From Halobacillus amylolyticus (GTDB lineage: Bacteria; Bacillota; Bacilli; Bacillales; Halobacillaceae), in contig NZ_CP095075.1 in the NCBI RefSeq assembly GCF_022921115.1, positions 2,143,501-2,207,500 on the forward strand: a stretch of DNA of 64,000 nt. Reading direction: 5' to 3'. Both the position numbers and the translations under genes were made by a program. Below, one piece after another: positions 1 through 10,297 of the stretch. The notes below the pieces were generated by a model. The model was not told the DNA's origin. It saw nothing but the letters and a program-made list of their open reading frames with translations, and did not search any database. The stretch's first letter is position 1. Every line of letters begins with the position of its first letter.

Positions 1-1097
1 TATCCACCAAAGTATTCGCTTAAATCTTTATAAATCGTATGTTCAAAGTTAAAATCATAACGGTTATTACCATTGGCCATTGCAGAAATAAATGGAAGCT
101 GACTTGCTACAAATATCCCTGCAAGGGTAAAGATTGATATACTCTTCAGCTTCATCCATTTCGATTCAATCGTAAAGGATGCAATTTTTTCAATTCTTTT
201 TTTAATTTGCTTCTTGGGGCCATTCAACTGATTAGACCCAGTAAAATTCTTCGAATACGAGGGTACATCCACGAAACTAATAATCGTATTCCCATAATCT
301 GCATAAGACTTTTCAACCAACGATTTTAAAACAGCCGTGTCGCAGGCAATTTCACGATCTACCCTCATTTCTTTAAAAGCAATCCAAACAAGGGGATTAA
401 ACCAGTATAAAATTTGATAAATGATGACAAGGTAATTCGTCGCGATATCTTTGTATTTATAATGATGTAGTTCATGCATGAAAATATAGTTGATATTTTC
501 TATCGACATCCGTTCGTCAAGGTGAATCGGCAGCACAACGTAGGTCTTAAACAGTCCAAACGTCATTGGAGATTTGACGAGCGGCGATTCTCCTACGAAC
601 AAAGGTTTAGATATATTTAATCGATCCTTGCACCGTTCAAATAATTGTAAAAGTTCTTCATTGTTCAGGACAGTGGTTGTGTTCCTAATTTTCTTTAACC
701 TGAACCATGCATGAAGGGAAAAAGCAGCCATTACCAGCATGCCTGCAATCCAAATGCTGGCTAACGTGATATTCAGGAAATCCAGATTGAGTCGATTAAC
801 AGATACCGTGAAATCCTGCATCCAGTTTTCGCTACTTAGCCCTGAGCCTTCACCAGTGTTGACAGAAGGATTACTAGTGCTATTACTATGATTTCCATCG
901 AATGATATATAAAAATTTTCAAAACGAATCCATTGCTTCGGCAGAAATGGAAGCGTCAATGCGATTAACAATAAAAACCATAGATTGTACTGCCATTTCG
1001 CTGAAAGGTGTTTGGAACATAATTTCTTCATCAGCATAATCATCACTATAGTAATAGAGGACACTATAAAACTTGTAACGAGATGAGTGAAGAACAT
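1..1097 (-). CDS. blaR1: BlaR1/MecR1-type M56 sensor peptidase, 3' part off window
   Basis: The minus-strand frame reads from an ATG at 1097 to the window edge without a stop. The product has an N-terminal membrane helix, a second helix near residue 90, the zinc-protease motif HELHHYKYKD followed by a further helix with FNPLVWIAFKEMRVDREIACD, and a fourth helix. This is the BlaR1/MecR1 family, membrane sensors of beta-lactams that activate an intracellular metalloprotease. The beta-lactam-binding sensor domain would lie beyond position 1. The start is placed at 1097 because GGAGG lies 8 bases upstream; an in-frame ATG at 1112 overlaps that site. It is divergent from the beta-lactamase at 1572, the usual pairing. 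No blaI repressor gene is seen in the window. Confidence 0.85.
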   Translation of the reverse strand, partial: MFFTHLVTSFIVSSITIVMIMLMKKLCSKHLSAKWQYNLWFLLLIALTLPFLPKQWIRFENFYISFDGNHSNSTSNPSVNTGEGSGLSSENWMQDFTVSVNRLNLDFLNITLASIWIAGMLVMAAFSLHAWFRLKKIRNTTTVLNNEELLQLFERCKDRLNISKPLFVGESPLVKSPMTFGLFKTYVVLPIHLDERMSIENINYIFMHELHHYKYKDIATNYLVIIYQILYWFNPLVWIAFKEMRVDREIACDTAVLKSLVEKSYADYGNTIISFVDVPSYSKNFTGSNQLNGPKKQIKKRIEKIASFTIESKWMKLKSISIFTLAGIFVASQLPFISAMANGNNRYDFNFEHTIYKDLSEYFGG

Positions 1098-1357
1098 TCC
1101 TCCAACCTCCATTTTCCAAAGCGCTAACTTCCGCTAATTTTTCCAATAATGACCTTTATAGTGATTTACTGCATGAAAGGGCCATCTATCCGTTTCCTGC
1201 ATAACCCCTTTTTGAATAGCATCTGTATGGGGACTAAGTTTAACAATTCGTTATTAGTTTATCATTTTTACAATATAAATGTTGAAACGTAAAAGATTAT
1301 GGGTTCAGCAGTCTTTATCTGAACGAAAGTAGATATTCCTATTTCATCTTAAAAGGA

Positions 1358-1405
1358 TTGACATTCTTTTGATTACAATTGTAGTATATGATTACAGTTG
1401 TAATC
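1358..1405 (+). promoter_or_regulatory. beta-lactamase promoter with two BlaI-type operators
   Basis: A -35 box TTGACA (1358-1363) is followed after 18 bases by TAGTAT (1382-1387). Overlapping and following the -10 are two dyads: TACAATTGTA (1374-1383, perfect) and GATTACAGTTGTAATC (1390-1405, one central mismatch). Both carry the TACA/TGTA half-sites typical of BlaI/MecI operators. Position suggests repression by steric block. The rest of the 474-base gap (1098-1571) holds only a small stem-loop, AACGG-TCAA-CCGTT at 1459-1472, with no further gene. Confidence 0.7.
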
Positions 1406-1571
1406 AAGAACAAGTTGAAAGTTAAGGGAGGATTGATTTCTTAGGAAAAGACATAAAAAACGGTCAACCGTTAAGTTTTTCTCAAAGCAATTAAGTGAAG
1501 AAACTTTATTATTAAGTTAAACAAGCTAGTTTTTATATTCGACAGATAAAATAGAGAAAGAGGTTATCAAC

Positions 1572-2504
1572 TTGAAAAAAACATATAAATATAAACTTAG
1601 AATGCATAAGTTCACACTGTTTATGTCGTTGCTCACACTAGTTACACTCAGCGCTTGCCTGAATGCAGACAGTTCTAGGAGCAATGCCTCATCTAAAGAG
1701 GAGAACAAATCGGACCAAACAGCGAATACAGATGAAAAGTTTGCCAAACTTGAGAATGAGTTTGACGCTAAACTCGGTGTCTATGCGCTCGATACAGGCA
1801 CGAATCAGACCATCGATTATCGGCCAGAGGAGCGTTTTGCCTTTGCATCTACTTACAAGGCTTTGGCCGCAGCCATCGTGCTGCAGCAAAAATCTAAGCA
1901 TGAGCTTGAGGAAGTCATTACCTACACAGAAGATGATTTAGTAACCTATTCTCCGGTCACCAAAAAACACGTGGGTACTGGGATGACACTTTTGGAACTA
2001 AGCGAAGCGGCTGTTCGAACCAGTGACAACACCGCGGGGAACTTTTTATTTAAAGCTATAGGAGGTCCTGATAAATTTGAACATGCCTTAAGGCAAATCG
2101 GCGATAACGTAACACAGGCAGATCGATACGAACCGGATTTGAATGAATTCACCCCTGGAGATACTCGTGACACCAGCACACCAAAAGCTCTCGCCACCAG
2201 TTTAAAAGCATTCGCAGTCAGCGACTTGCTTTCGAAGGATAAGCGGAAATTGTTCACGGATTGGCTGCAAGGCAATGCTACAGGAGACGGGCTGATTCGT
2301 GCAGGCGCACCTGAGGGATGGAGGGTTGGTGATAAGAGCGGGGCCGCAAGTTACGGAACGAGAAATGATATTGCAGTGGTTTGGCCGCCAAATAGAGAAC
2401 CAATTGTCATTGCGATCATGTCCCACCGTGATAAGAAGGATGCCAAATATAACGATGAGCTGATTGCTCAAGCTGCCGAGATCGCACTTAACGCCCTCCA
2501 GTGA
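1572..2504 (+). CDS. bla: class A beta-lactamase, lipoprotein form
   Basis: 310 residues. An N-terminal signal ends in the lipobox LSAC, so the enzyme is probably lipid-anchored on the outer face of the membrane and may also be released by proteolysis. All class A motifs are visible: STYK (catalytic serine and lysine), SDN, EPDLNE (general-base glutamate), and KSG in VGDKSGAASYGT near the C-terminus. It hydrolyses penicillins and perhaps cephalosporins and resembles BlaP of Bacillus. The start is a TTG at 1572 with AAAGAGG eight bases upstream. Control by the divergent BlaR1-type sensor and an unseen BlaI is inferred from the operators at 1374-1405. Confidence 0.93.
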   Translation: MKKTYKYKLRMHKFTLFMSLLTLVTLSACLNADSSRSNASSKEENKSDQTANTDEKFAKLENEFDAKLGVYALDTGTNQTIDYRPEERFAFASTYKALAAAIVLQQKSKHELEEVITYTEDDLVTYSPVTKKHVGTGMTLLELSEAAVRTSDNTAGNFLFKAIGGPDKFEHALRQIGDNVTQADRYEPDLNEFTPGDTRDTSTPKALATSLKAFAVSDLLSKDKRKLFTDWLQGNATGDGLIRAGAPEGWRVGDKSGAASYGTRNDIAVVWPPNREPIVIAIMSHRDKKDAKYNDELIAQAAEIALNALQ

Positions 2505-2581
2505 ATTCAACAACTTAAATATAACGGGGTAATTGATTACTGATTGTCCTGGGAGGATCGGATAATTTAAGGCATTTTACG

Positions 2582-2632
2582 CCAAAAAAAATAAGGAGCA
2601 TACATGTTAACCTTCACCAACATGTATGTTCC
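2582..2632 (-). terminator. terminator after alaX
   Basis: A 14-base near-perfect stem (2595-2608 with 2619-2632) and a 10-base loop; on the minus strand it is followed by a T-rich run. It lies between convergent bla and alaX and may serve both. Confidence 0.75.
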
Positions 2633-2661
2633 TTCTATTATAGGAGGGGCAAGTACCGAAA

Positions 2662-3846
2662 TCATAAAAGGTTTTTGACTCGTTCAGCAAAGGCATCCCC
2701 TTCTATGATCTTTTTGCCTCCGCCTTGGACGAAATTCGGTTTGCCCCCTCCTTTCCCTTCAATAAGGGGCAGAATCTGTTTAGCGACACCATTCATATTT
2801 TGATCGATGTCCGCCCCATGAGCCAGCACGAACTGAAGCTGATTTTCCTGTTCACTGATCAGAATAAGATAAGCATCAGAGGCTTCTTCGATGATTGCTT
2901 TTCCTAGTGATTGAAGTGTTTTGATAGGACGGTCTTTGAAAACGCGTTGAATCACCCGATCCTCCTGTGACTCTGAGATAATATCACGTGCCTCATATTG
3001 CAACAGTTGTTCTTCAAGCTCAGCGATTTTCTTGTCTTTCTCCTTGCTTGACGTGATCAGCTCGTCGACTTCCTCTACAAGCTTTTCTTCCGGCCTTGGA
3101 ACTAGCCGCTTCATTTCGGTTAATACCCGATGTTTCTGCTCGAGCTTATCCAGAACTCGATAACCGCAGACGAACTCCAAGCGCACCTGCTTCTTATTTC
3201 TTGTCCACCCTAGGAACTTGACAGCCGTAACTTCACCCGTGAAGTGCGGGTGCGTTCCTCCGCATCCGTTGTAATCAATGTCTGGAATGATGACAACTCG
3301 AACATCACCATCGACGGCGAGCGGTTTGCGAAGCGGATATTCCGCTGCTTCTTCCACGGACAGCCACTTCGTTTCAACCGGGTAATTGTTTCGTATGACC
3401 TCGTTCACCCGCCTCTCAACCTTTTCCAAAAGATCTCCGGAAAGACAGTCCGTATCCAAATCGATCGTCACCGTATCTTTACCTAAATGGAAACTCGTTG
3501 TCGGAATCCCAAACTGGTCGTCGAAAATAGCTGAAATGATATGCTGTCCACAGTGCTGCTGCATATGATCGATACGTCGCTCTTGATCGATGCTTCCTAG
3601 TACATTTTCTGTCTCAGCGGGAAGCTTTTCTCTTGTGTAATGACGCACCTCGCCTTCCACTTCTTCTACATCGATCACTTCAATTCCATTCATAGTTCCT
3701 TTGTCGTGTGGCTGCCCACCACCAGTCGGGTAAAACGCCGTCTCTTCCGGCACTCCATAAAAACCACGCTCATCTTGATCTATTTTTATAACCTTAGATT
3801 CGAATTCCATTTTATAAGGATCTTCGTAGTAAAGCTTTCTCGTCAT
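2662..3846 (-). CDS. alaX: alanyl-tRNA editing protein AlaX, long form
   Basis: 394 residues, matching AlaX-L: an N-terminal beta-barrel, then the editing domain with zinc ligands HCGQH and CGGTH, a coiled-coil stretch (about 230-285), and a C-terminal DHHA1 domain with the glycine-rich GKGGGKPNFVQGGG. The family hydrolyses Ser-tRNA(Ala), and in some members Gly-tRNA(Ala), in trans, protecting translation from mischarging by AlaRS. The start has GGAGG 8 bases upstream. It is a single gene with its own terminator. Confidence 0.92.
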   Translation of the reverse strand: MTRKLYYEDPYKMEFESKVIKIDQDERGFYGVPEETAFYPTGGGQPHDKGTMNGIEVIDVEEVEGEVRHYTREKLPAETENVLGSIDQERRIDHMQQHCGQHIISAIFDDQFGIPTTSFHLGKDTVTIDLDTDCLSGDLLEKVERRVNEVIRNNYPVETKWLSVEEAAEYPLRKPLAVDGDVRVVIIPDIDYNGCGGTHPHFTGEVTAVKFLGWTRNKKQVRLEFVCGYRVLDKLEQKHRVLTEMKRLVPRPEEKLVEEVDELITSSKEKDKKIAELEEQLLQYEARDIISESQEDRVIQRVFKDRPIKTLQSLGKAIIEEASDAYLILISEQENQLQFVLAHGADIDQNMNGVAKQILPLIEGKGGGKPNFVQGGGKKIIEGDAFAERVKNLL

Positions 3847-3946
3847 TGTAAGTTCCTCCTATGTTCTCCTAAGGTTATCGTAACATTTTTCTACTAAGGG
3901 AGGGATGCTCTCTTACCTTTCTTTGATAATGTGCACGATAAATGAA

Positions 3947-3997
3947 AGTGCCTGGCCCCCGCTGTGTTAAAGTGTTACACGGTGGGTGTCAGGCACT
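3947..3997 (-). terminator. terminator after topB in a repeat-like hairpin
   Basis: GTGCCTGGC and GTCAGGCAC form the outer arms of a long imperfect hairpin, with T-rich sequence on the minus strand beyond it. A half copy of the same GTGCCTG-type repeat lies at about 6382-6428 and short pieces near 10182 and 12124, so this may be a dispersed repeat acting as terminator. Confidence 0.55.
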
Positions 3998-4040
3998 GTT
4001 ATAAAATCTATCGTTATTTGTGTGAGATCAGGAGGTTTCT

Positions 4041-6176
4041 TCAAGATTTCTTCTCAAAATCAAATTTGATCTTATAATCTTTATCCAATGTTAAAGCAGT
4101 ACTGAACGTTTTCTTTCCCTTAAATCCTTTTAAAACCTTCGTTCGCTTCTTCTCGCACAACGTTTTAATCATATTCTTCGTTAACGTCTTTCCTGCTAAT
4201 TTTTTCGGAAAGGTCACCTTACATCCTTCTTTGTAAGCGGAACACGCATAAAATTTGTATCGGTCCATAATAGAACCTGTTGGACAGGAAGGGCATTTGG
4301 CGATCGGGGCATTCCACTTGGTTTTCTCTCCGGTACTTCGAACGTGAACCTGTTGAATGGAGTCGGGGGTTTCTTGAATTAACTTTTCAATAAACTGACT
4401 GGTCTGTTTGATGAACACTTGTTTCGATCCCTCGCCGCTTCCAATTTTCTTTAAGTACGATTCCCATTTCGCGGTCATGGAAGGGCTTGATAACAACGTT
4501 CCTTCAATCGCTTCACAAAGCATAATCCCTTTTTCTGTGACATACACGTTGTTCTTTTTCACTTCAATATATTTTTGCGCCTTAATCGTTTCAATAATAC
4601 TTGAGCGGGTGGCTTCTGTTCCCATGCCTTCGACTTCCTTCAAAATCTCCACATCTTCCTCATTATCCATGAGCTTCCCGCAGGTTTTCATCATATTGAT
4701 CAGCTGACCTTCGGTATAAGGCTTTGGCGGCTTCGTCATGCTTTCTTTAATATGAAGCCGAACGCCAACCTGCTCATCTTTTTTAACATCCGGCAGATCC
4801 GTTTCTTTTTCCTGTTTTGATGTAGACGGCTTTGGAAACAGCTCTTTCCAGCCGCGTTTCACTTCTCTTCTGCCCGTGGATTTAAAAGGTAAATCATGAA
4901 CATATGTAAAAATCGTGGTCTCTTCATACACATGGTCCGTGTGGAACATCGCAAGCATCGTGGCCAGAACTTCATGATAAATATTACGTTCCTCACGGCT
5001 AAGTCCACTCAGTTTCTTTTGACTGGGGACCGATTTTGTCGGGATGATTGCATAGTGTTCCTGCACTTTGCGGCTGTCGACATACCGTTTATTTGGTTTT
5101 AAAGAAGCCGGTGTGAAAGAAATGTTCAACGCTTGCTGGTATGAATTCAAGTTGTTCAATAAATAAGCAAACTCACTTTCGGTTATAAAATTACAATCTG
5201 TTCTCGGATAGGAGACCAGACGTTTCTCATAGAGTTTTTGCATCGTCTTGAGTACTTGTGACGGTGTGTATTTCCATCGTCTGTTCGCAACACTTTGCAG
5301 GGTCGACAGTGAATGTAGTTTTGGTGACTTTTGGTACTTTGTCTTTTTGTCTATACTTTGGACAATCCCTGTTGAGTCTTCCTTTTCTTTGAGCCCGTAT
5401 TGGTCCATAAGCGCCTGCACCTTTGCTTTGTCCTTTTCCTTAATCTCAGCAAGGCCTTTATAGTCACCTGCTTGAGATTGAAAAAGCCCTTCGATTTGAT
5501 AAAAAGGCTCTGATACAAAGTTTTCAATTTCTTTGTGCCTTTGATAGATCAAATAAACCGTAGGAGATTGCACACGTCCAATCGACAGGTAGCTTGAGAA
5601 ACCTTTCTTCTGCAAAAGCAATGTAAACAGGCGACTGGCATTGATTCCAACCATCCAATCACTAATTTGACGGGCTTTCGCTTCATCAAATAAACGCAAG
5701 TCCTTGTCGTTATTTTGTAAATTATTAAATCCCTTACGAACTTCATCTTTCTCAAGAGAATTAATCCACAATCGTTGAACCGGTTTTCCCTTTACCCCTG
5801 TTAAGCGGAGAATACTGTAAAAAATATTCGAGCCTTCCCTGTCGACGTCGGCCGCATTCACTAGCACGTCCGCTTGCTGGAACAACTGCTTGACCGCTTG
5901 AAACTGCTCCCATTTCCCTTTAGAGACTTTCTCAAGGAACCTATCAGGAACGATCGGCAGTTGATCAAGTTTCCACCTCTTCCACTCAGGTTTATAGTCA
6001 TGAGGTTCTTTTAATTCAACCAAATGGCCGACTCCCCACGTGATGGTCGCGCCATCCGGGAATGTCTTATCCGGCTTTAATAGAATGTAAGTTTTCGTTT
6101 TTTCCTGAATCGTAAAAGCCTCTGCATAAGCTTTTGCCTGAGAGGGTTTTTCGGCTAGGATGACCACTCTCGTCAT
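4041..6176 (-). CDS. topB: DNA topoisomerase III
   Basis: About 711 residues from the ATG at 6176, which has GGAG close upstream; a longer frame to 6206 lacks a better site. It is a type IA topoisomerase: Toprim at the N-terminus (VVILAEKPSQ, then DVDREG), the catalytic tyrosine in SYPRTD near residue 323, and a C-terminal cysteine cluster (CPSCPTG, YACSAYKEGC) typical of topoisomerase III tails. The enzyme relaxes negatively supercoiled DNA and decatenates single-strand-linked intermediates. The motifs are intact and the length matches chromosomal TopB of Bacillus (about 727 aa). It stands alone between hairpins. Confidence 0.94.
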   Translation of the reverse strand: MTRVVILAEKPSQAKAYAEAFTIQEKTKTYILLKPDKTFPDGATITWGVGHLVELKEPHDYKPEWKRWKLDQLPIVPDRFLEKVSKGKWEQFQAVKQLFQQADVLVNAADVDREGSNIFYSILRLTGVKGKPVQRLWINSLEKDEVRKGFNNLQNNDKDLRLFDEAKARQISDWMVGINASRLFTLLLQKKGFSSYLSIGRVQSPTVYLIYQRHKEIENFVSEPFYQIEGLFQSQAGDYKGLAEIKEKDKAKVQALMDQYGLKEKEDSTGIVQSIDKKTKYQKSPKLHSLSTLQSVANRRWKYTPSQVLKTMQKLYEKRLVSYPRTDCNFITESEFAYLLNNLNSYQQALNISFTPASLKPNKRYVDSRKVQEHYAIIPTKSVPSQKKLSGLSREERNIYHEVLATMLAMFHTDHVYEETTIFTYVHDLPFKSTGRREVKRGWKELFPKPSTSKQEKETDLPDVKKDEQVGVRLHIKESMTKPPKPYTEGQLINMMKTCGKLMDNEEDVEILKEVEGMGTEATRSSIIETIKAQKYIEVKKNNVYVTEKGIMLCEAIEGTLLSSPSMTAKWESYLKKIGSGEGSKQVFIKQTSQFIEKLIQETPDSIQQVHVRSTGEKTKWNAPIAKCPSCPTGSIMDRYKFYACSAYKEGCKVTFPKKLAGKTLTKNMIKTLCEKKRTKVLKGFKGKKTFSTALTLDKDYKIKFDFEKKS

Positions 6177-6615
6177 GGTCTCTCCACTCCCTTCAATGAA
6201 CTTCAAGATTACTATGGGATGAAAAGGAAAGCAAGAAATGTGGGGGGAGCTAAGATAGATTTAAGAAAGTGCCTAAAAAACATAAAAAAGAGATCAATCT
6301 AAATGATTGGATTGATCTTAGTAAGAGCCTAGCACTTTGCCTTTCACACCGTACTTTATCTATACGATTTTCTCATGAAAGTGCCTGACCCCCACCATAC
6401 TAAGGCATTAACGTAGTGGATGGGGGCAACATCACTGATATGTTTGCTTGCACGAAAAGGATCAAATATGTCAAAAATCAAAATCACTTCAGTGTAACTG
6501 TTTCCCCTTCCTAAAAGTGATAAAATTCATATTTTGTCAAAGGAGTTGTATAGAGGAGAAATAAGGTGGGAAAAGTCAACACAATGTCTTCTTATAACGA
6601 TTTTCAAGAAAAAAA
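6177..6615. other. 439-base intergenic stretch upstream of topB
   Basis: No convincing gene. It holds a minus-strand hairpin (AGATCAATC at 6291-6299 with GATTGATCT at 6310-6318, followed on that strand by two T runs), which looks like a terminator although betA already has its own at 6616-6679, and half of the GTGCCTG repeat at 6382-6428. A short plus-strand frame from 6566 has a ribosome site but runs into the betA terminator stem. Confidence 0.5.
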
Positions 6616-6679
6616 GAGAAGGCACTCTATCATAAATGTATGCCTCACAAGCAAGTACATTTATGATAGAGATCTTCTC
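6616..6679 (-). terminator. terminator after betA
   Basis: Long stem: CTCTATCATAAATGTA (6625-6640) pairs with the stretch at 6656-6671, with further GAGAAG/CTTCTC pairing outside. On the minus strand it runs into a T-rich tract. Confidence 0.8.
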
Positions 6680-6689
6680 ACGGAAAGCT

Positions 6690-8371
6690 TTATTTGGTTA
6701 CTGTTCCTGCATCAGCCGGATGTACTCCATGACGATAGAAATCGGCATCAATTGGCTCCAGCGGTTTACGTCCTAGAATGAGATCTGCCGCCTTTTCCGC
6801 CAACATCAACACAGGTGCATGGATATTGCCGTTCGTAACGTAAGGCATGGCAGATGCATCAACCACTCGTACATTGTCGAGCCCGTGGACCTTCATGGTT
6901 TGCGGATCTACGACAGACATGGGGTCTGAAGCAGGTCCCATTTTTGCGGTGCAAGACGGATGAAGTGCCGTTTCAGCATCTTCTTTCACCCATTCCAAAA
7001 TTTCCTCGTCTGTTTGAACAGTAGGACCAGGTGAGATTTCCCCTGCATTGTAAGATTTCATAGCTGGTTGAGACATAATCTTCCGGGTGACTCTTATCGC
7101 TTCCACCCACTCGCGTTTGTCCTGTTCAGTAGAAAGGTAGTTGTAGACCATGCTTGGATGCTCTTTAGGATCTTTCGAACGAATCTTCAATGATCCCCGG
7201 GCATCAGAGTACATAGGTCCGACATGTACTTGGAATCCGTGATCCGTTGGCGCTTTTTGTCCATCGTACCGTACCGCTACCGGAAGGAAGTGGTACATCA
7301 AATTCGGATAGCCGACGTCCTCGTTTGAACGAACGAAACCTCCGCCTTCGAAATGATTAGTCGCTGCCGGCCCAGTGCGTCCGAGCATCCACTGCAAACC
7401 AATCCAAGGCATGCGCGCTTTATTTAAATTAGGCTGTTCGGAAACAGGTAGCGGACATGCGTGTTGGATGTAGACTTCAAGGTGATCCTGGAGGTTTTCT
7501 CCTACACCTGGAAGGTCGACTACCGGTTTAATGCCAAGTGAGCGAAGGTGTTCGGCATCTCCCACACCTGATAGTTGAAGTAGCTGTGGCGTGTTGATGG
7601 CACCGCCTGAGAGGATGACTTCACCTGCTTTAACATGATGAGTCTTCCCGTTTCGTTGATAGGTCAATCCTTTGGCTCGAGTACCATCGAAATCGATACT
7701 CTTAACGAAAGCACGAGTCTTCACCGTTAGGTTCTCACGCTTCATTGCCGGATGCAGATAGGCACGAGAAGCTGACAACCGCTGGCCTTTGTACACATGC
7801 TTATCAAACGGTCCGAATCCCTCCTGGCGAAAACCGTTCACATCAGGGGTTCTTGAGTAACCAGCCTCTACACCTGAGTCAAAGAAGGCTTGGAATAATG
7901 GATTGGTCGCTGGCCCACGTTCCAATTTAATAGGCCCGTCGTGTCCGCGAAGATCATCATCTTGTGATCCTAAAGCATTTTCTAAGCGTTTGAAATACGG
8001 AAGACAGTGCGCAAAATTCCACGTTTCCATACCTTCGTCGGCCCCCAGCGTTCATAGTCCATCGGATTTCCGCGTTGATAAATCATACCGTTAATTGAAC
8101 TCGAGCCTCCGAGCAGCTTTCCTCGGGCATGCTTGATACGTCGTCCATTCATATATGGCTCAGGGTCCGATTCGTATTTCCAATCGTAGAGGCTTTTACC
8201 TGCGGGAAACGGCAAAGCTGCCGGCATTTGGATCAATAAGTCCCATGAATAATCACTGCGTCCCGCCTCTAAAACAAGAACACTTTTTTTCCCGTCTTCA
8301 CTTAGACGGTCGCCGAGTACAGAACCCGCACTACCGCCGCCAACGATGACAATGTCATATGTTTCACTCAT
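6690..8371 (-). pseudogene. betA: choline dehydrogenase betA, broken by one frameshift
   Basis: A GMC-family flavoprotein that would oxidise choline to betaine aldehyde. The N-terminal part (8371 down to about 8042) starts [17 protein letters not shown], the FAD-binding motif, after a good GGAGG site. The rest (6690-8030) continues with the GMC signature region ([13 protein letters not shown]) and the C-terminal histidine/asparagine region ([26 protein letters not shown]). The join lies at a run of five C on the plus strand (8042-8046); six would restore [13 protein letters not shown] through both halves. Everything else is intact, so this is either a recent mutation or a homopolymer error. 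It lies 173 bases after betB in the same orientation and ends at a terminator, making a betB-betA operon. Confidence 0.88.
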
Positions 8372-8544
8372 CTTCTGCTCCTCCTTGATGTTGAAAATGG
8401 AAAGAAGGGCTCCAGACAATAGGAGCAGCATGGGCTCTATACCCCTTCTTTCATATATCGAGTCAGTGTATCTATAAAACTATTTCTTAAACAAATTCAG
8501 CAGCTCATGCTAAAGCTTTATTCAAATGAATAATAGTGGTTGGC

Positions 8545-10044
8545 TTAGAACCAGTTTATAGGCTCTGGTTTAAGGTTTTGGAAGATATGCTTTGTTTCTG
8601 TATATTCTTCCATACCTAGTCTGCCTAGCTCGCGGCCGATACCAGACTGCTTAAATCCACCCCACGGGGCGTGTGGAAAATAAAGGTTGAATTCATTGAT
8701 CCAAACCGTCCCCATGCGCATTTTCGCTGCACAACGTTCTGCTTTTGCAATATCGTTTGTCCACACGCCGCCAGCAAGTCCGTAGATCGAGTCATTCGCA
8801 AGCTTTACGGCCTCTTCTTCGGCAGTGAATTTTTCAACCGTAATAATTGGACCAAATCCTTCGTCTTGGACGACCCTCATGTCTGTTGTGCAGTCTGTGA
8901 AGATCGTAGGCAGGTAGAAAAATCCTTTTTGTAACGCAGGGTCTTCTGGGCGTCCGCCGCCAACTGCTAATGTAGCACCTTCTTTAACCCCTGCTTCTAC
9001 ATACTTTTCTACTTTCGCAAGGTGTTCAGCTGAAATTAGCGGCCCCATTTGGGTATCTTCTTCAAATCCGCTTCCCAGCTTAAATTTTTTCACTCGCTCC
9101 ACAAGCGCGTTTACGAACTCATCGTGAATGCTTTCTTCTACAATCAGTCTTGTACCAGCGGAACAGATTTGTCCTGCGTGGAAGAAAACTCCGTTTAATG
9201 CTTGATCGACAGCTGTTTCAAAGTCAGCATCAGCAAAAATGATATTCGGGTTTTTCCCGCCCAGCTCAAGAGCTAGATTCTTCACGTTGGCGCTTGCCGC
9301 TTGCATAATTTTCTTCCCGGTTGCAATGCCGCCTGTGAAAGAAATCAAGTCCACATCTTCGTTGCTGGAAAGCTCTGCACCTACTGTATTGCCCGCGCCA
9401 AGGACTAAGTTAGCAACACCGGCAGGTACACCGGCTTCTTCCGTCAATTCAAATACTTTTATAGTAGTAAGCGGTGTAATTTCACTTGGCTTCATGATTA
9501 ACGTATTTCCGGTTGCAAGTGCTGGAGCCAATTTCCATGACGCTTGCAGTAAAGGATAATTCCAGGGCGTAATTTGTCCGCAGACACCAACGGGTTCGTG
9601 AACCACTTTACTGATCGAATTTGATATCGGAGAGTCGATCAGCTCCCCGCCGTCTTTATCCGCAAGTTCTGCGAAATAACGAAATACCCCCGCGATATCA
9701 TCCATGTCTCCGCGGCTTTCTTCTACTGTTTTACCTGTATCCAATGATTCTAAGTAAGCAAGTTCTTCTTTATCTCTCTCAATCAATTCAGCAAGCTTCC
9801 TTACGACAGCCCCTCGCTCCGTTGCTGGGGCAGCAGCCCATTCCCCATTATCAAATGCTTCTCTTGCTGCAGCGATTGCTGCTTTCGCATCCGACTCATC
9901 ACCTTCAGGAACAACAGCAATCACTTCCTGATTAAATGGATTAATAATCGTACGCGTATTCTCAGAGTCCGCGCCAACCCATTTACCATTAATATAATGT
10001 TGTAGTTGTAGTTGCAGTTTCAGATCCAATTTCATCAACTCCAT
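8545..10044 (-). CDS. betB: betaine aldehyde dehydrogenase
   Basis: 499 residues of the aldehyde dehydrogenase superfamily, close to GbsA of B. subtilis. Visible are TRTIINPFNQE at the N-terminus, the NAD-binding region (ITPWNYPLLQASWKLAPALA, FTGGIATGK), the general-base glutamate in LELGGKNPN, and the nucleophile cysteine in FFHAGQICSAGTR. It converts betaine aldehyde to the compatible solute glycine betaine with NAD+. The start is uncertain: ATG at 10044 or at 10035, neither with a strong ribosome site. It is first in the operon with betA, and divergent from gbsR. Confidence 0.92.
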   Translation of the reverse strand: MELMKLDLKLQLQLQHYINGKWVGADSENTRTIINPFNQEVIAVVPEGDESDAKAAIAAAREAFDNGEWAAAPATERGAVVRKLAELIERDKEELAYLESLDTGKTVEESRGDMDDIAGVFRYFAELADKDGGELIDSPISNSISKVVHEPVGVCGQITPWNYPLLQASWKLAPALATGNTLIMKPSEITPLTTIKVFELTEEAGVPAGVANLVLGAGNTVGAELSSNEDVDLISFTGGIATGKKIMQAASANVKNLALELGGKNPNIIFADADFETAVDQALNGVFFHAGQICSAGTRLIVEESIHDEFVNALVERVKKFKLGSGFEEDTQMGPLISAEHLAKVEKYVEAGVKEGATLAVGGGRPEDPALQKGFFYLPTIFTDCTTDMRVVQDEGFGPIITVEKFTAEEEAVKLANDSIYGLAGGVWTNDIAKAERCAAKMRMGTVWINEFNLYFPHAPWGGFKQSGIGRELGRLGMEEYTETKHIFQNLKPEPINWF

Positions 10045-10064
10045 TTTCGAAGTGAATTAACTTT

Positions 10065-10091
10065 GTTAAGAATTTATTTAACGTTCTTAAC
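10065..10091. promoter_or_regulatory. probable GbsR operator upstream of betB
   Basis: GTTAAGAA (10065-10072) and TTCTTAAC (10084-10091) form an inverted repeat. The 19 bases at 10064-10082 recur as an exact reverse complement at 10959-10977, upstream of the betaine-binding lipoprotein. Shared placement before two osmoprotection genes next to gbsR is the basis for the call; no binding data. Confidence 0.5.
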
Positions 10092-10297
10092 AATATCACC
10101 CCTTCAAAATCATTTCAAGCATTAAGTGTAGAAGCATTGAAAAGTAATTAAGATCGTATAAGAAAGGGAATAATAGAAAGGTGCCACTCCTGAAAAATTT
10201 ACATTTGACATTAAACCTGAACGCGTTATCATTAAATTCATAAAGAACATTTGATAATAATTTAACGCGATTTACTTTTTATTAAAGGAGCGACCTT

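Noticed and set aside
6566..6781. Plus-strand frame with a fair ribosome site after the topB upstream region
   Set aside because: It runs through the betA terminator stem and then antisense to betA; no homology recognised.
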